Shown here: positions 7,069-14,887 of the stretch, one piece after another
How positions within the stretch are numbered: the first letter of the stretch is position 1
Layout of the letters: each line of letters opens with the position of its first letter
Assembly: GCF_014323705.1 (NCBI RefSeq)
Contig: NZ_JABVEC010000013.1
Coordinates: forward strand, 124,001 to 188,000
Origin: Actinomadura alba
GTDB taxonomy: Bacteria; Actinomycetota; Actinomycetes; Streptosporangiales; Streptosporangiaceae
Direction of reading: 5' to 3'
DNA: 64,000 bases
Translations under genes and position numbers: made by a program
Notes under the pieces: model-generated
Told to the model about the DNA's origin: nothing
The model's database searches: none
Seen by the model: the letters and a program-made list of their open reading frames with translations, nothing else

Positions 7069-8625
7069 TTGACTGGTTCCGACGCCAATCCGGTCGCCAC
7101 ATTGATCGACTCATTCGTCGCCGCGCCCACGGGCCGGCTGGAGGAGGCCTACCAGCGGCTCGTCGGTGCGCTGTGGCGGGACGGCCTTCCGACCGAGCTC
7201 GCGTTGCCTGCGGTGCCACATCTTGTGGCGTGCCTGGATCAGGTGGACGAGGTGCGGCAGGGGCATCTTTCGATCCTCCTCGGGCTGCTCGCCGAGGTGG
7301 AATATCCGGCCGCTGACGGCAAGGTGAACTCGGCGGTCCGCTCCGGACTCGACCGCTATCTCGTCTTGTGGCGGCGTGCCCCGAAGGGGCTGGGGCTTTC
7401 GTTGGCCCTGCAATATCTCGTCGCGCATTTTCCCGGCGACAGCCGCCGCATTCTCGCCGTGGCCGACGAACTCGGCCTCGACGTCGACGACCGGTCGCGG
7501 CTGGATCGTGCCCTGCTCCGGTTCGATCCGGACGACCCGGAGCCGGAGATCGGCCGCGCGTTCCCCTATCCGACGGCCTGGGAGATGGACGAGTCCGAGC
7601 GCGCGCACGACCGAGCACAGGTCAAGGCGCTGACCGCCGAGCAGGTCGAGGCACAGTGGCACAAGGACACCCGCACCGTGCTCGGGTTCACCGGCGCGAG
7701 GGCGTATTGGGCGGTGCGGCATGGCGCGCCGGCGCCGATCGAGCCCGACTCGCTCGCGCCGCGCTACCCGGATCCGCCGGAAGCGGATATCGAGATCTTT
7801 CGCAGGCACGAGGCGGCATTCCACTGTCCGAGCTGCGGCGGCCGCGGTCTGGCGTTCGAGTCCGGCCTCGCCCGTTGCCCCAGCTGCGCCAAGGTATATC
7901 GGATCACGCGGGGGATGCTCGACGTCACCGCACCGGACGGCGGCGGGGTGGGCGGCGCGGACTTCCTGTCCCAGCTCGTGAAGATCCCCACCATGTCCCA
8001 TTTCATCGAGTCGAAGGCCCGGCCCAACTTCAAGCGGCTGTGCGGCTTCACCTGGGATGGGCCGGTGTCGGCCGCCTTCGAGGAGAAGCGCATCGCCGAG
8101 CTCGTACGCCCGGTGGAGGGGCCCGTGCTCGACCTCGCCGCCGGACCGGGCGGGTTCACACTGGCGCTCACCAAGGCCGTCGGGCACCAGCGGGTGATCG
8201 CGCTGGACCAGATGCCGACGATGCTCGCCTCGCTGCGGGACCGGCTGCCGCAGGTGCCCGCGGTCGTGGCGAACGCGCGGACCCTTCCGTTCGGCGACGA
8301 CACGCTGGGCGCGGTGATGTGCTGGAACGGGCCGCACGCGTTCATCTTCGAGGACACCGCCCCGATATTCGCCGAGATCGGCCGGTGCCTGCGACCCGGA
8401 GGTACGTTCACGACGTACAGCTTCCGCAACTCCGAGGACCCGATCTATCGATACTTCGTCGCCTCGCACCACTTCCCGCAATCCGAGCACGGTCTTGAGA
8501 TGTACGACCTCGACGAATTCAAGGGATGGCTGGACCAGGCCGGGCTCGTCGTGCGCGAGGAGTCGTCCATCGGGCTGGCCTTCTTCATCACCGCGGAAAA
8601 GCGTGCACCGGGCGAGCGGGCCTGA
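7069..8625 (+). CDS. SAM-dependent methyltransferase with N-terminal helical domain and zinc ribbon
   Basis: 518 aa from TTG 7069, chosen for AAGGGG seven bases upstream; the frame is open further upstream, into the tRNA, but has no ribosome site there. Residues 1-240 form an all-helical, leucine-rich region I do not recognise. A zinc ribbon follows (CPSCGG near residue 251, CPSCAK about 15 residues later). The C-terminal 240 residues are a class I methyltransferase: motif I is VLDLAAGPGGF near residue 353, then IALDQMP and an ALPF-like motif (RTLPFGDDTLGAV). The zinc ribbon next to a methyltransferase resembles RlmA-type layouts. It lies 19 bp before the radical SAM gene. Substrate unknown. 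Confidence 0.75.
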   Translation: MTGSDANPVATLIDSFVAAPTGRLEEAYQRLVGALWRDGLPTELALPAVPHLVACLDQVDEVRQGHLSILLGLLAEVEYPAADGKVNSAVRSGLDRYLVLWRRAPKGLGLSLALQYLVAHFPGDSRRILAVADELGLDVDDRSRLDRALLRFDPDDPEPEIGRAFPYPTAWEMDESERAHDRAQVKALTAEQVEAQWHKDTRTVLGFTGARAYWAVRHGAPAPIEPDSLAPRYPDPPEADIEIFRRHEAAFHCPSCGGRGLAFESGLARCPSCAKVYRITRGMLDVTAPDGGGVGGADFLSQLVKIPTMSHFIESKARPNFKRLCGFTWDGPVSAAFEEKRIAELVRPVEGPVLDLAAGPGGFTLALTKAVGHQRVIALDQMPTMLASLRDRLPQVPAVVANARTLPFGDDTLGAVMCWNGPHAFIFEDTAPIFAEIGRCLRPGGTFTTYSFRNSEDPIYRYFVASHHFPQSEHGLEMYDLDEFKGWLDQAGLVVREESSIGLAFFITAEKRAPGERA

Positions 8626-8644
8626 GGAACGAGGACGTGATCCC

Positions 8645-10528
8645 GTGTTGAAGATTCGATTAGTGCAGCAGGGCGCCTGGGACATGCCGGTCGACTCGAT
8701 GCCGCTCGCCGTCGGCTATCTGAAGGCGGTGATCGACGCCGATGTCGACTTCAGAGGCGAGGTCGAGGCGGAGATCTCCAACTTCCGCGGCGGCGCGCAG
8801 CTGCAGGACATGGCCAAGGAACTGCTGAGCGGTGAGATCCCGGACGTGCTGGCGTTCTCCGTGCTCGGCTGGAATTATCGGCAATTCGGTGCCCTGGCCG
8901 AGACGTTCAAGCAGGTCAATCCGCGTGGGCTGGTGGTATTCGGCGGAAACCACGTGGCCCACCAGTCCGAACGGGTGTTCCGCGATTTCCCCTGGGTCGA
9001 TGTGGTGGTCAACGGCGAGGGCGAACACACCTTCCATGAGCTGCTGACCCACCTGCTCGAGCATCGGGAATTCGACCCGGTGCACGTGCGGGGGATTTCC
9101 TACAGGCGCCCGGACCGCGAGCACCACACCACGCCCGACCGCGACCGGATCGAGGACCTGGACGTGGTGCCCTCCCCCTTCCTCACCGGCGCCATCCCGA
9201 TGGCCGACGCCGCCGGGAACTTCCGTTACGACGTGGCGCTGATGGAGACCAACCGCGGTTGTCCGTACAAGTGCTCGTTCTGCTACTGGGGCGGAGCGAT
9301 CGGCCAGAAGATGCGGTCGTTCTCCGCCGAGCGGCTCGCCGCCGAGCTGGACCTGTTCGGCTACTACAAGGCCCCGTCGCTCGTGCTCTGCGACTCCAAT
9401 TTCGGGTTGCTCGAGGCGGACGAGGAGTTCGTGGAGCTAGTGATCAAGACCAAGGAGAAGTACGGCTATCCACAGGCGCTGATCACCAGCTGGGCGAAGA
9501 ACAAGTCGCCGCGTTTCTACAACATCGTCCGGCAACTCAAGCAGCACGGCCTGCACGGCCTGTTCACGCTGGCGTTGCAGACCCTGGACGACGCGGCGCT
9601 GACCGACATGCTCCGCAAGAACATGAAGGTCAACCAGTGGGAGAGCATGGTCGACTGGCTCCACGAGGAGGGTCTGGAGTGCTACGGCGAGCTGATCTGG
9701 GGAGCGCCGGGGGAGACCGTGGAGTCGTTCCTCCGTGGCTATGACAGGCTCGCCAAGAAGGTCTCCCGGATCGCGGTCTATCCGATGCTGCTGCTGCCCA
9801 ACACCGCGTATTCCGAGAACCGAGAGGTGCACGGGTTCGTCACGATCCGCGGCGAGGACGACGACTTCGAATACGTGCTGGCCAACCGGACCTCCACGCT
9901 GGCGGAGAACATGGAGATGCAGCGATTCGTGTTCTGGGCCCGGGTGCTCGGAGAGCAGCAGTTCCTGCGGCACACCTGGCGGCCATTGCTCGACGTGCTC
10001 GAGATGGGCCAGTCCCAGGTCATCCAGAGCCTCAAGGCGTACTTCGAGCGATCCGATGATCCGGCTGCTGCCGCGTTCCTGGCGAAGATACCGGTGATCG
10101 CGGAGTCGCCGGCCATCGCCGGCGCGCTGCGCAGCCTGCACAGCCAGCCGGAGCTGCGCGAGCTGGTCCGGCGGTGGTGGCTCGAGGAGATCGTGCCCGC
10201 GTTCCCGGAGCGGTGGCGGGAGTTCGCAGCGGCGCTGTACGAGTTCGAGGGCTGGTCGCGGCAGGTCTACGTGGAGCCGGGCGGGGAACCGCCCCCCGGC
10301 TGGCGCGACGTCGAGCGGGACGGCGGGCACTGGTACGAGAGCGACCCGGTGTCGCTCCGCTACGACATGCCGACGGCGCTGGAGAACTGGCCCGGGACGC
10401 TGGAGTCGGGGCCTCAGGAGGAGCCGACGACCCTGGTGTTCTCCGCCCGCCCCGGCTACTACGAGAATCTGGACAACTACGAGACCGCCTCGATGCACCT
10501 GGCGACCCCGCGCCGTGTCCCTGGTTGA
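8645..10528 (+). CDS. Cobalamin-binding-type radical SAM enzyme
   Basis: 627 aa from GTG 8645. The N-terminal 180 residues match the B12-binding domain of class B radical SAM methyltransferases (DVLAFSVLGWNYRQF, VVFGGNHVA, VDVVVNGEGE). The radical SAM cluster motif is CPYKCSFC, with cysteines at 206, 210 and 213 (CX3CX2C). The last 200 residues are a family-specific tail. Such enzymes methylate unactivated carbons or rearrange substrates; related enzymes occur in enediyne and other antibiotic clusters. Codon 6 is TTA (8660-8662). It is co-directional with, and 19 bp behind, the zinc-ribbon methyltransferase. A strong hairpin at 10623-10655 follows. The precise reaction cannot be read from the sequence. 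Confidence 0.85.
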   Translation: MLKIRLVQQGAWDMPVDSMPLAVGYLKAVIDADVDFRGEVEAEISNFRGGAQLQDMAKELLSGEIPDVLAFSVLGWNYRQFGALAETFKQVNPRGLVVFGGNHVAHQSERVFRDFPWVDVVVNGEGEHTFHELLTHLLEHREFDPVHVRGISYRRPDREHHTTPDRDRIEDLDVVPSPFLTGAIPMADAAGNFRYDVALMETNRGCPYKCSFCYWGGAIGQKMRSFSAERLAAELDLFGYYKAPSLVLCDSNFGLLEADEEFVELVIKTKEKYGYPQALITSWAKNKSPRFYNIVRQLKQHGLHGLFTLALQTLDDAALTDMLRKNMKVNQWESMVDWLHEEGLECYGELIWGAPGETVESFLRGYDRLAKKVSRIAVYPMLLLPNTAYSENREVHGFVTIRGEDDDFEYVLANRTSTLAENMEMQRFVFWARVLGEQQFLRHTWRPLLDVLEMGQSQVIQSLKAYFERSDDPAAAAFLAKIPVIAESPAIAGALRSLHSQPELRELVRRWWLEEIVPAFPERWREFAAALYEFEGWSRQVYVEPGGEPPPGWRDVERDGGHWYESDPVSLRYDMPTALENWPGTLESGPQEEPTTLVFSARPGYYENLDNYETASMHLATPRRVPG

Positions 10529-10622
10529 CCTGCGGCGAGGCCTGCCGCGAGGCCTGCGGCGCGCCGGCAAGGCCGCGCCGACAGGGCGCGCGTCATGCCG
10601 CCTGCTCGCGGAGTAAGCCCGC

Positions 10623-10655
10623 GAGGGCGCCGCCGCGGGCCGCGGCGGCGCCCTC
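10623..10655. terminator. Bidirectional GC-rich terminator hairpin
   Basis: A 15-bp perfect stem (10623-10637 with 10641-10655) and a three-base loop lies between the convergent radical SAM and ferredoxin genes. There is no long T-tract, as is common in actinomycetes. Confidence 0.7.
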
Positions 10656-10678
10656 CGTGCAGAGTCCCGGACGCCAGG

Positions 10679-10903
10679 CTACGGAGCGATCAGGGTGCCG
10701 TCGGCGGCGTCCCGCACGCTGATCGCCTCTGTCGGGCAGGATTCGGCGGCTTCGAGCACGGCGTCGTCCGGGTCGATCTCCTCGGCGATGGGCTGCGAGA
10801 CGCCGGTGTCGAGGCAGAACCGGTCATGCGCGATCGATACGCAGATCCCGGAGGAACAGCACATCCTCTGGTCGACCGTCAACTTCCAGCGAGTCGTGCT
10901 CAT
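10679..10903 (-). CDS. [3Fe-4S]-type ferredoxin
   Basis: 74 aa from ATG 10903; an ATG 15 bases further upstream is also in frame. It reads TTRWKLTVDQRMCCSSGICVS, then a C-terminal SCPTEAISV, with cysteines spaced as in the small P450-associated actinomycete ferredoxins in which one cluster ligand is missing. It likely carries electrons to the P450 encoded at 20425-21669, or to another oxidase of the cluster. It is a single gene transcribed away from the solute-binding-like gene. Confidence 0.85.
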   Translation of the reverse strand: MSTTRWKLTVDQRMCCSSGICVSIAHDRFCLDTGVSQPIAEEIDPDDAVLEAAESCPTEAISVRDAADGTLIAP

Positions 10904-11273
10904 GGAATGGTTTCCCATCTATGGAGCTGCTTACCAAGGCCGCACCTGCCACTGCCTTCCGCGGTGCGGGACCGGAGGCATTGCCGGCCGAGCCAGTATC
11001 CGTGGGTCGAATTCGAGCATGCAAGAGTAATGATCAGGACGCTTCTCCGATGGTGCTGTGGAAACACGCTATCCGTCGACATCCGGCTGGCGTCTGCCGC
11101 GCAACTTTGGAGATGCACTTGCTGAATGGTTGCGGGAGATTGGTCGGTATGGTTCACGCATTCCCATGACTCCGACCCACATTGGACCACGACCCGTCCG
11201 TGTCACGTACCGGGTCTTGGAGATCCGTCATAGTCGATCGCGCCGCGAGCGCTGACTTGAGGAGAGGGTTTCG
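10904..11273. other. Divergent intergenic region, no convincing gene
   Basis: A 370-bp gap between the ferredoxin (minus) and solute-binding-like (plus) genes. It probably holds both promoters. Two short overlapping plus-strand frames (10921-11169 and 11058-11255) have low third-position GC and no family resemblance, so I leave them out. Confidence 0.5.
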
Positions 11274-12572
11274 CTGTCTGGAAAGATTGTCGTGGATGCC
11301 TGGCTGGCGGACCTGGCGTTTCCCCGTTACATGGACGAGCTGTTCCGTCTCGGTCGCCGGTTCGAGGAGGCGCACCCCGAGTACGAGATCAGGATCCGCG
11401 GACTGGGGTTCAGAGATGGAGCCGCCGCGGTGGCCAGGGCGGCGTTGGAGGGCTCTCAGCCGGCGATCGCCGAGTACTACTACACGGAGATGCCGAATGC
11501 GCTGGACGCGGTGGACAGCGCCGGCCAGCCGGTGTTCACCTCGGTGGAGAACGCGGTGGGGGGCCGAACTCACATTCTCGGTGAGCCGGTCGTCCTGAAC
11601 GACATCGTCCCCGCGCTCCGTAGCCAATACACCTGGCAGGGCGAGCTCGTCTCGCTGCCCACGGTGGCGACCACCTTCCAACTCTTCACCAACGTGACCA
11701 TGCTCCGCGCGGCCGGCGTACGGGACATCCCGCAGACCTGGCAGGACCTGCGGGAGGCGAGCGAGCGGGTGGTGAAGTCGCCGGGCGGGCCGCCGTACGC
11801 GATCACCTGGGCGAACAACGGGATCCCTTTCCAGCACGCGGTGGCAGTGCAGGGCGGCGCGCTCGCCGACCATGGCAACGGGCGGGACGGCCGGGCCGAG
11901 ACCGTGGACTTCACCACGAAGGAGATGATGGCCTGGGTGTCGTGGTGGCGGGGCCTGCACGAGGACGGCCTCTACCGCTATACGGGCGAGCTCGGTGACT
12001 GGTTCGGCACCTTCGAGCTCTTCGTGGACCAGCAGGTGGCGTTCCGGCTGAGCTCGACCAACGACATCGGCGCGGCCGCGCAGGATGCCGCCAACGCCGG
12101 GTTCGAGTTCGCGGTCTCCCGCTTCCCTTTCAACGCGGAGGTTCCCTATCGGGGCAGCGTGGTCGCGGGTACCTCACTGTGGCTGGCGGACGGCCTGGAC
12201 GAGGCCACCCGGGACGGTGCGCTGGCGTTCATGCAGTTCCTCGGGAACCCCCGGAACGCCGCGCAATATCACAAGGAGCACAGCTTCATACCGATCACCA
12301 AGTCCGCCTTCACCCGGCTGGAACGGGAAGGCTGGTTCGCCGAGCATCCCTACCACCGGGGCCCCAGCGACCAGCTCGACCTGGCCGCCGGTGTGAGTTC
12401 CGCCCCCGGTGCACTGATCGGGGACTTCTTCGAGATCCAGGTCGTGCTGACCCGCGCCATGCACGACGTGCTAGTGCGAGGAGCGGATCAGCGGGAGCGG
12501 TTCGCTCAGGCCACCACAGAAGCGCAGGAGATGCTGGACCGTTACCTCGCCGAGCATCCTCTCCCGCGTTAG
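11274..12572 (+). CDS. Solute-binding-protein-like protein without signal peptide
   Basis: 432 aa if translation begins at CTG 11274, which has GAGGAG about seven to ten bases upstream; GTG 11292 is the next in-frame start but its ribosome site would be too far away. The protein resembles ABC-transporter sugar-binding proteins (family 1): KIVVDAWLADLAFPRY, FTSVENAVGG, then WQDLREASERVVKSP and AAQDAANAGFEFAVSRFPF. It begins directly in the first beta-strand and has neither a lipobox nor a hydrophobic leader, and no permease or ATPase genes lie nearby. It is therefore probably cytoplasmic and may bind a pathway intermediate or product. Fold call is good; role unknown. Confidence 0.7.
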   Translation: MSGKIVVDAWLADLAFPRYMDELFRLGRRFEEAHPEYEIRIRGLGFRDGAAAVARAALEGSQPAIAEYYYTEMPNALDAVDSAGQPVFTSVENAVGGRTHILGEPVVLNDIVPALRSQYTWQGELVSLPTVATTFQLFTNVTMLRAAGVRDIPQTWQDLREASERVVKSPGGPPYAITWANNGIPFQHAVAVQGGALADHGNGRDGRAETVDFTTKEMMAWVSWWRGLHEDGLYRYTGELGDWFGTFELFVDQQVAFRLSSTNDIGAAAQDAANAGFEFAVSRFPFNAEVPYRGSVVAGTSLWLADGLDEATRDGALAFMQFLGNPRNAAQYHKEHSFIPITKSAFTRLEREGWFAEHPYHRGPSDQLDLAAGVSSAPGALIGDFFEIQVVLTRAMHDVLVRGADQRERFAQATTEAQEMLDRYLAEHPLPR

Positions 12573-12626
12573 CCCGGTCGGCCCGTTCGACCGCGGACCA
12601 GATCGTGCGGCAGCCGCCGCGGCACA

Positions 12627-13484
12627 TCAGGAGGGCAGACGTACCTTCTTCATGAAGGCGGGCAGCAGCCACGGTCGCCGTCCCCACACGACCACCCGCC
12701 CCGAGAGCGCCGCCCGCAGGCTGCTGACCCGGCCGAACAGCATGAGGTTGAGCGTCACCGGATCGAAGAACAGCTTGACGTCGACGTTCTCGGCAGGCTT
12801 CTCGACGGTCACCAGGCCATCGGTCAGCACCATGGCCGCCGGGGCGGTGTGGCTGGAGCGGAACTCGACCGCGATGCGCCCCTTCCGCTCGGGACGGTCC
12901 CAGTCGAGCAGGCGTCCGTAGCCATAACTCGTCACGCCCAGGAGGAAGATCTCGAAGAACAACGCGGCGTCCGCCGGTGAGACGCGCCATCGGGCATCGG
13001 TCGCGCGGGCGATGTCACGTCCGTGAATCTGCAGTTCGTTGATGAGGTGCGCCAAGACGCCCGCCGCCGGGACGCGGGAACCCCCGAGCCAGTCGATCGG
13101 ATGCCCGGGATCCAGATCTTCGCTCACCCGCAGCATCTCGGCGATGTCGCCGCGCACCCGCTCCGCGAGCGTTCTCGGGTCGCGTTCGTCGAAGTTCGCC
13201 AGCGCCACCTCGTTGAAGTGGGCCACCGTGTCGACGGTCGTCTCCTTCAACACGTCCTCGAGCGCGGGGATGGGCAGGCCGCCACCGGACGTTCGAAGCA
13301 TCGATGCATACGATCCGCTGATGGAGACGACGTGCGCTGCGGTATCGGCGACGGTCCAATCCGCCGTGGCCATCGCTTGGGGCGGCACCGAGAGCAGCAG
13401 CTCGGCGAACCGTTCGCCGGCGGCCGCAAGGGCGCGACGGACCGTGGACCACTTGTCGGTGTAGACGGGTGAGGACACGAGCAT
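12627..13484 (-). CDS. Maleylpyruvate-isomerase-family protein with C-terminal sterol-carrier-like domain
   Basis: 285 aa. The N-terminal DinB-like helical bundle contains WTVADTAAHVVSISGSY (metal/thiol His region near residue 44-60) and HLINELQIHGRDIARAT near residue 165. The C-terminal 90 residues (RIAVEFRSS to WGRRPWLLPAFMKKV) look like an SCP2 sterol-carrier domain, a common layout in this actinomycete family. Some members use mycothiol; most are uncharacterised. It is convergent with the solute-binding-like gene, with only 54 bp between the stop codons, and it lies upstream of the two membrane-protein genes on the same strand. Confidence 0.75.
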   Translation of the reverse strand: MLVSSPVYTDKWSTVRRALAAAGERFAELLLSVPPQAMATADWTVADTAAHVVSISGSYASMLRTSGGGLPIPALEDVLKETTVDTVAHFNEVALANFDERDPRTLAERVRGDIAEMLRVSEDLDPGHPIDWLGGSRVPAAGVLAHLINELQIHGRDIARATDARWRVSPADAALFFEIFLLGVTSYGYGRLLDWDRPERKGRIAVEFRSSHTAPAAMVLTDGLVTVEKPAENVDVKLFFDPVTLNLMLFGRVSSLRAALSGRVVVWGRRPWLLPAFMKKVRLPS

Positions 13485-13544
13485 CCCTTCCCGGGTTCGT
13501 TCACGACCTCGAATCGGGCTGTCACCGCGACCATTACTGCTTCT

Positions 13545-14000
13545 TCACACCGTACGCTCTTTCGAGCCCATTTCTGTGCGCTGTCTGCGTCTCAGCCGGA
13601 CACAGGCGCACAGAAAAAGCGCCATTCCCAAGAGCACCATCATGGCGACGGCCACCCACTCGCGAGACCCTTCCGGACGGTAGACGCGGTTAGGTCTCCC
13701 GATGTCGAAGGCCCTGGTCTGCTCTCCGCTGCGCAGCGTGTCCCGTCGACTGCCGTACAGGGAGACCTCGGCACGCCGGGTCCGGGCGTCGTCAGACCGG
13801 AACTCGCCCGTCCAACTGCAGCTTTCGTGTCCGGTATGCCGCACGCACTGCAGCCGCTGCGCGGTGAACACGCCGGGCCTTCCATCCGCGTCCGCGGCAC
13901 GAATGGCGAAGCCGATGTTCGGCACGGCCAGGTAGAGCAGATAGGCCGCAGCCAGTACCAGGACCACGGTGATCGGGTGGCCGGGCCGCCGGGGCTTCAC
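13545..14000 (-). CDS. Small membrane protein, two predicted helices, function unknown
   Basis: 151 aa. One hydrophobic segment near the N-terminus (TVVLVLAAAYLLYLAVPNIGF) and one near the C-terminus (VAVAMMVLLGMALFLCACV) flank a soluble domain of about 85 residues with two cysteines (RLQCVRHTGHESCSW). The soluble part is likely extracytoplasmic and may form a disulfide. It starts three bases after the stop of the upstream membrane-protein gene, so the two are probably co-translated. I do not recognise the family. Confidence 0.6.
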   Translation of the reverse strand: MKPRRPGHPITVVLVLAAAYLLYLAVPNIGFAIRAADADGRPGVFTAQRLQCVRHTGHESCSWTGEFRSDDARTRRAEVSLYGSRRDTLRSGEQTRAFDIGRPNRVYRPEGSREWVAVAMMVLLGMALFLCACVRLRRRQRTEMGSKERTV

Positions 14001-14003
14001 CGG

Positions 14004-14573
14004 TCACAGGGCGGGTTGGACGGCGCAGTTGCATTTCATGCGCGCGCGTTCGGAGCTGCCCGGCCTCCGGTGGAGCAGCATCGCGACCACCATGGGGGCG
14101 AACACGATCGCGTTGTAGAACAGGTGCAACTCGACCCGGGGAACAAGAAGCTGGATGACGCTCGTCGGAACGGGCCGTCCCATGAGGTTGGCACCACTCA
14201 GGGCCTGCAGGAGCAGGAGCAGGTGTTCGAGGTGGTGCCAGACCTGGATGCCGAGTGCCAGATTCCACCACGTCCTTGACCTGCCGGTGAAACCTGACCG
14301 CAGCAGGATGAAACCGGCAAGCATGACCAGGGCATAGCCGTAGTGCATCCACTCGGATGTGACCAGCCATGGAAGTGGAACACCCAGCACGCCACGCGCT
14401 TCTTTCACCGGCCAGCCGAGTGCGTAGATCTGGGTGGCCTGGGCGAGGTGCTCTGCCCAGTGCGCCAGCACGATCACCATGAAGAGCAGTAGCGCTCCTT
14501 GATGATGGCGCTGGTTGAGGGCCGGTCCGACGTCGGTCCGAAAACGATTAGCCAGGGCGGTGACCATCGCCAT
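14004..14573 (-). CDS. Polytopic membrane protein with His-rich motifs
   Basis: 189 aa from ATG 14573, which has GGAGG six bases upstream; a longer frame from 14621 is not supported. There are four or five hydrophobic segments. Histidine-bearing motifs sit within or beside them: AHWAEHLAQ, WMHYGY, and WHHLEHLLLLL. These could bind metal or haem or form a membrane oxidase-like site, but the family is not one I can name. It sits directly before the two-helix membrane protein gene. A role in the pathway is inferred only from position. Confidence 0.6.
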   Translation of the reverse strand: MAMVTALANRFRTDVGPALNQRHHQGALLLFMVIVLAHWAEHLAQATQIYALGWPVKEARGVLGVPLPWLVTSEWMHYGYALVMLAGFILLRSGFTGRSRTWWNLALGIQVWHHLEHLLLLLQALSGANLMGRPVPTSVIQLLVPRVELHLFYNAIVFAPMVVAMLLHRRPGSSERARMKCNCAVQPAL

Positions 14574-14792
14574 CCGTAGACCTCCGTGACTGCTCGACAA
14601 CACGATGAACACCTCCATCAAAGGTCGCCGTTGCCGCCCCCGCTACTCTTCGGTTGCTCACCTCCGGTGAGCTGGGCGCCCCTTTTATCGCCGTCATCGC
14701 AGGACTGCCGCGATCTGCACGTTCGCCGAGTAGCGGTAGGTGCCCCCGCCGGGGGTGCGCGTTCAGGCACGCGGCGAACGAACCGGCAGACG

Positions 14793-14828
14793 GCTCGGCC
14801 GGCGCCTCCTGGGAGACGCCGGCCGAGC
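14793..14828 (-). terminator. Hairpin terminator downstream of the FAD oxidoreductase gene
   Basis: GCTCGGCCGGCG (14793-14804) pairs with CGCCGGCCGAGC (14817-14828) across a 12-base loop. It lies about 60 bp past the stop of the minus-strand FAD oxidoreductase gene at 14888. Confidence 0.65.
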
Positions 14829-14887
14829 GCAACTTCGTGATGGACACCGGACCCGCCCCACTTAGCGGGTGGTGCGAAATGAGGCGG

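Noticed and set aside
10921..11255. Short plus-strand frames of 65-82 codons before the solute-binding-like gene, considered as a precursor peptide for the radical SAM enzyme
   Set aside because: Third-position GC is low, there is no recognisable leader/core pattern, and the radical SAM enzyme has a B12 domain rather than a SPASM or RRE domain.
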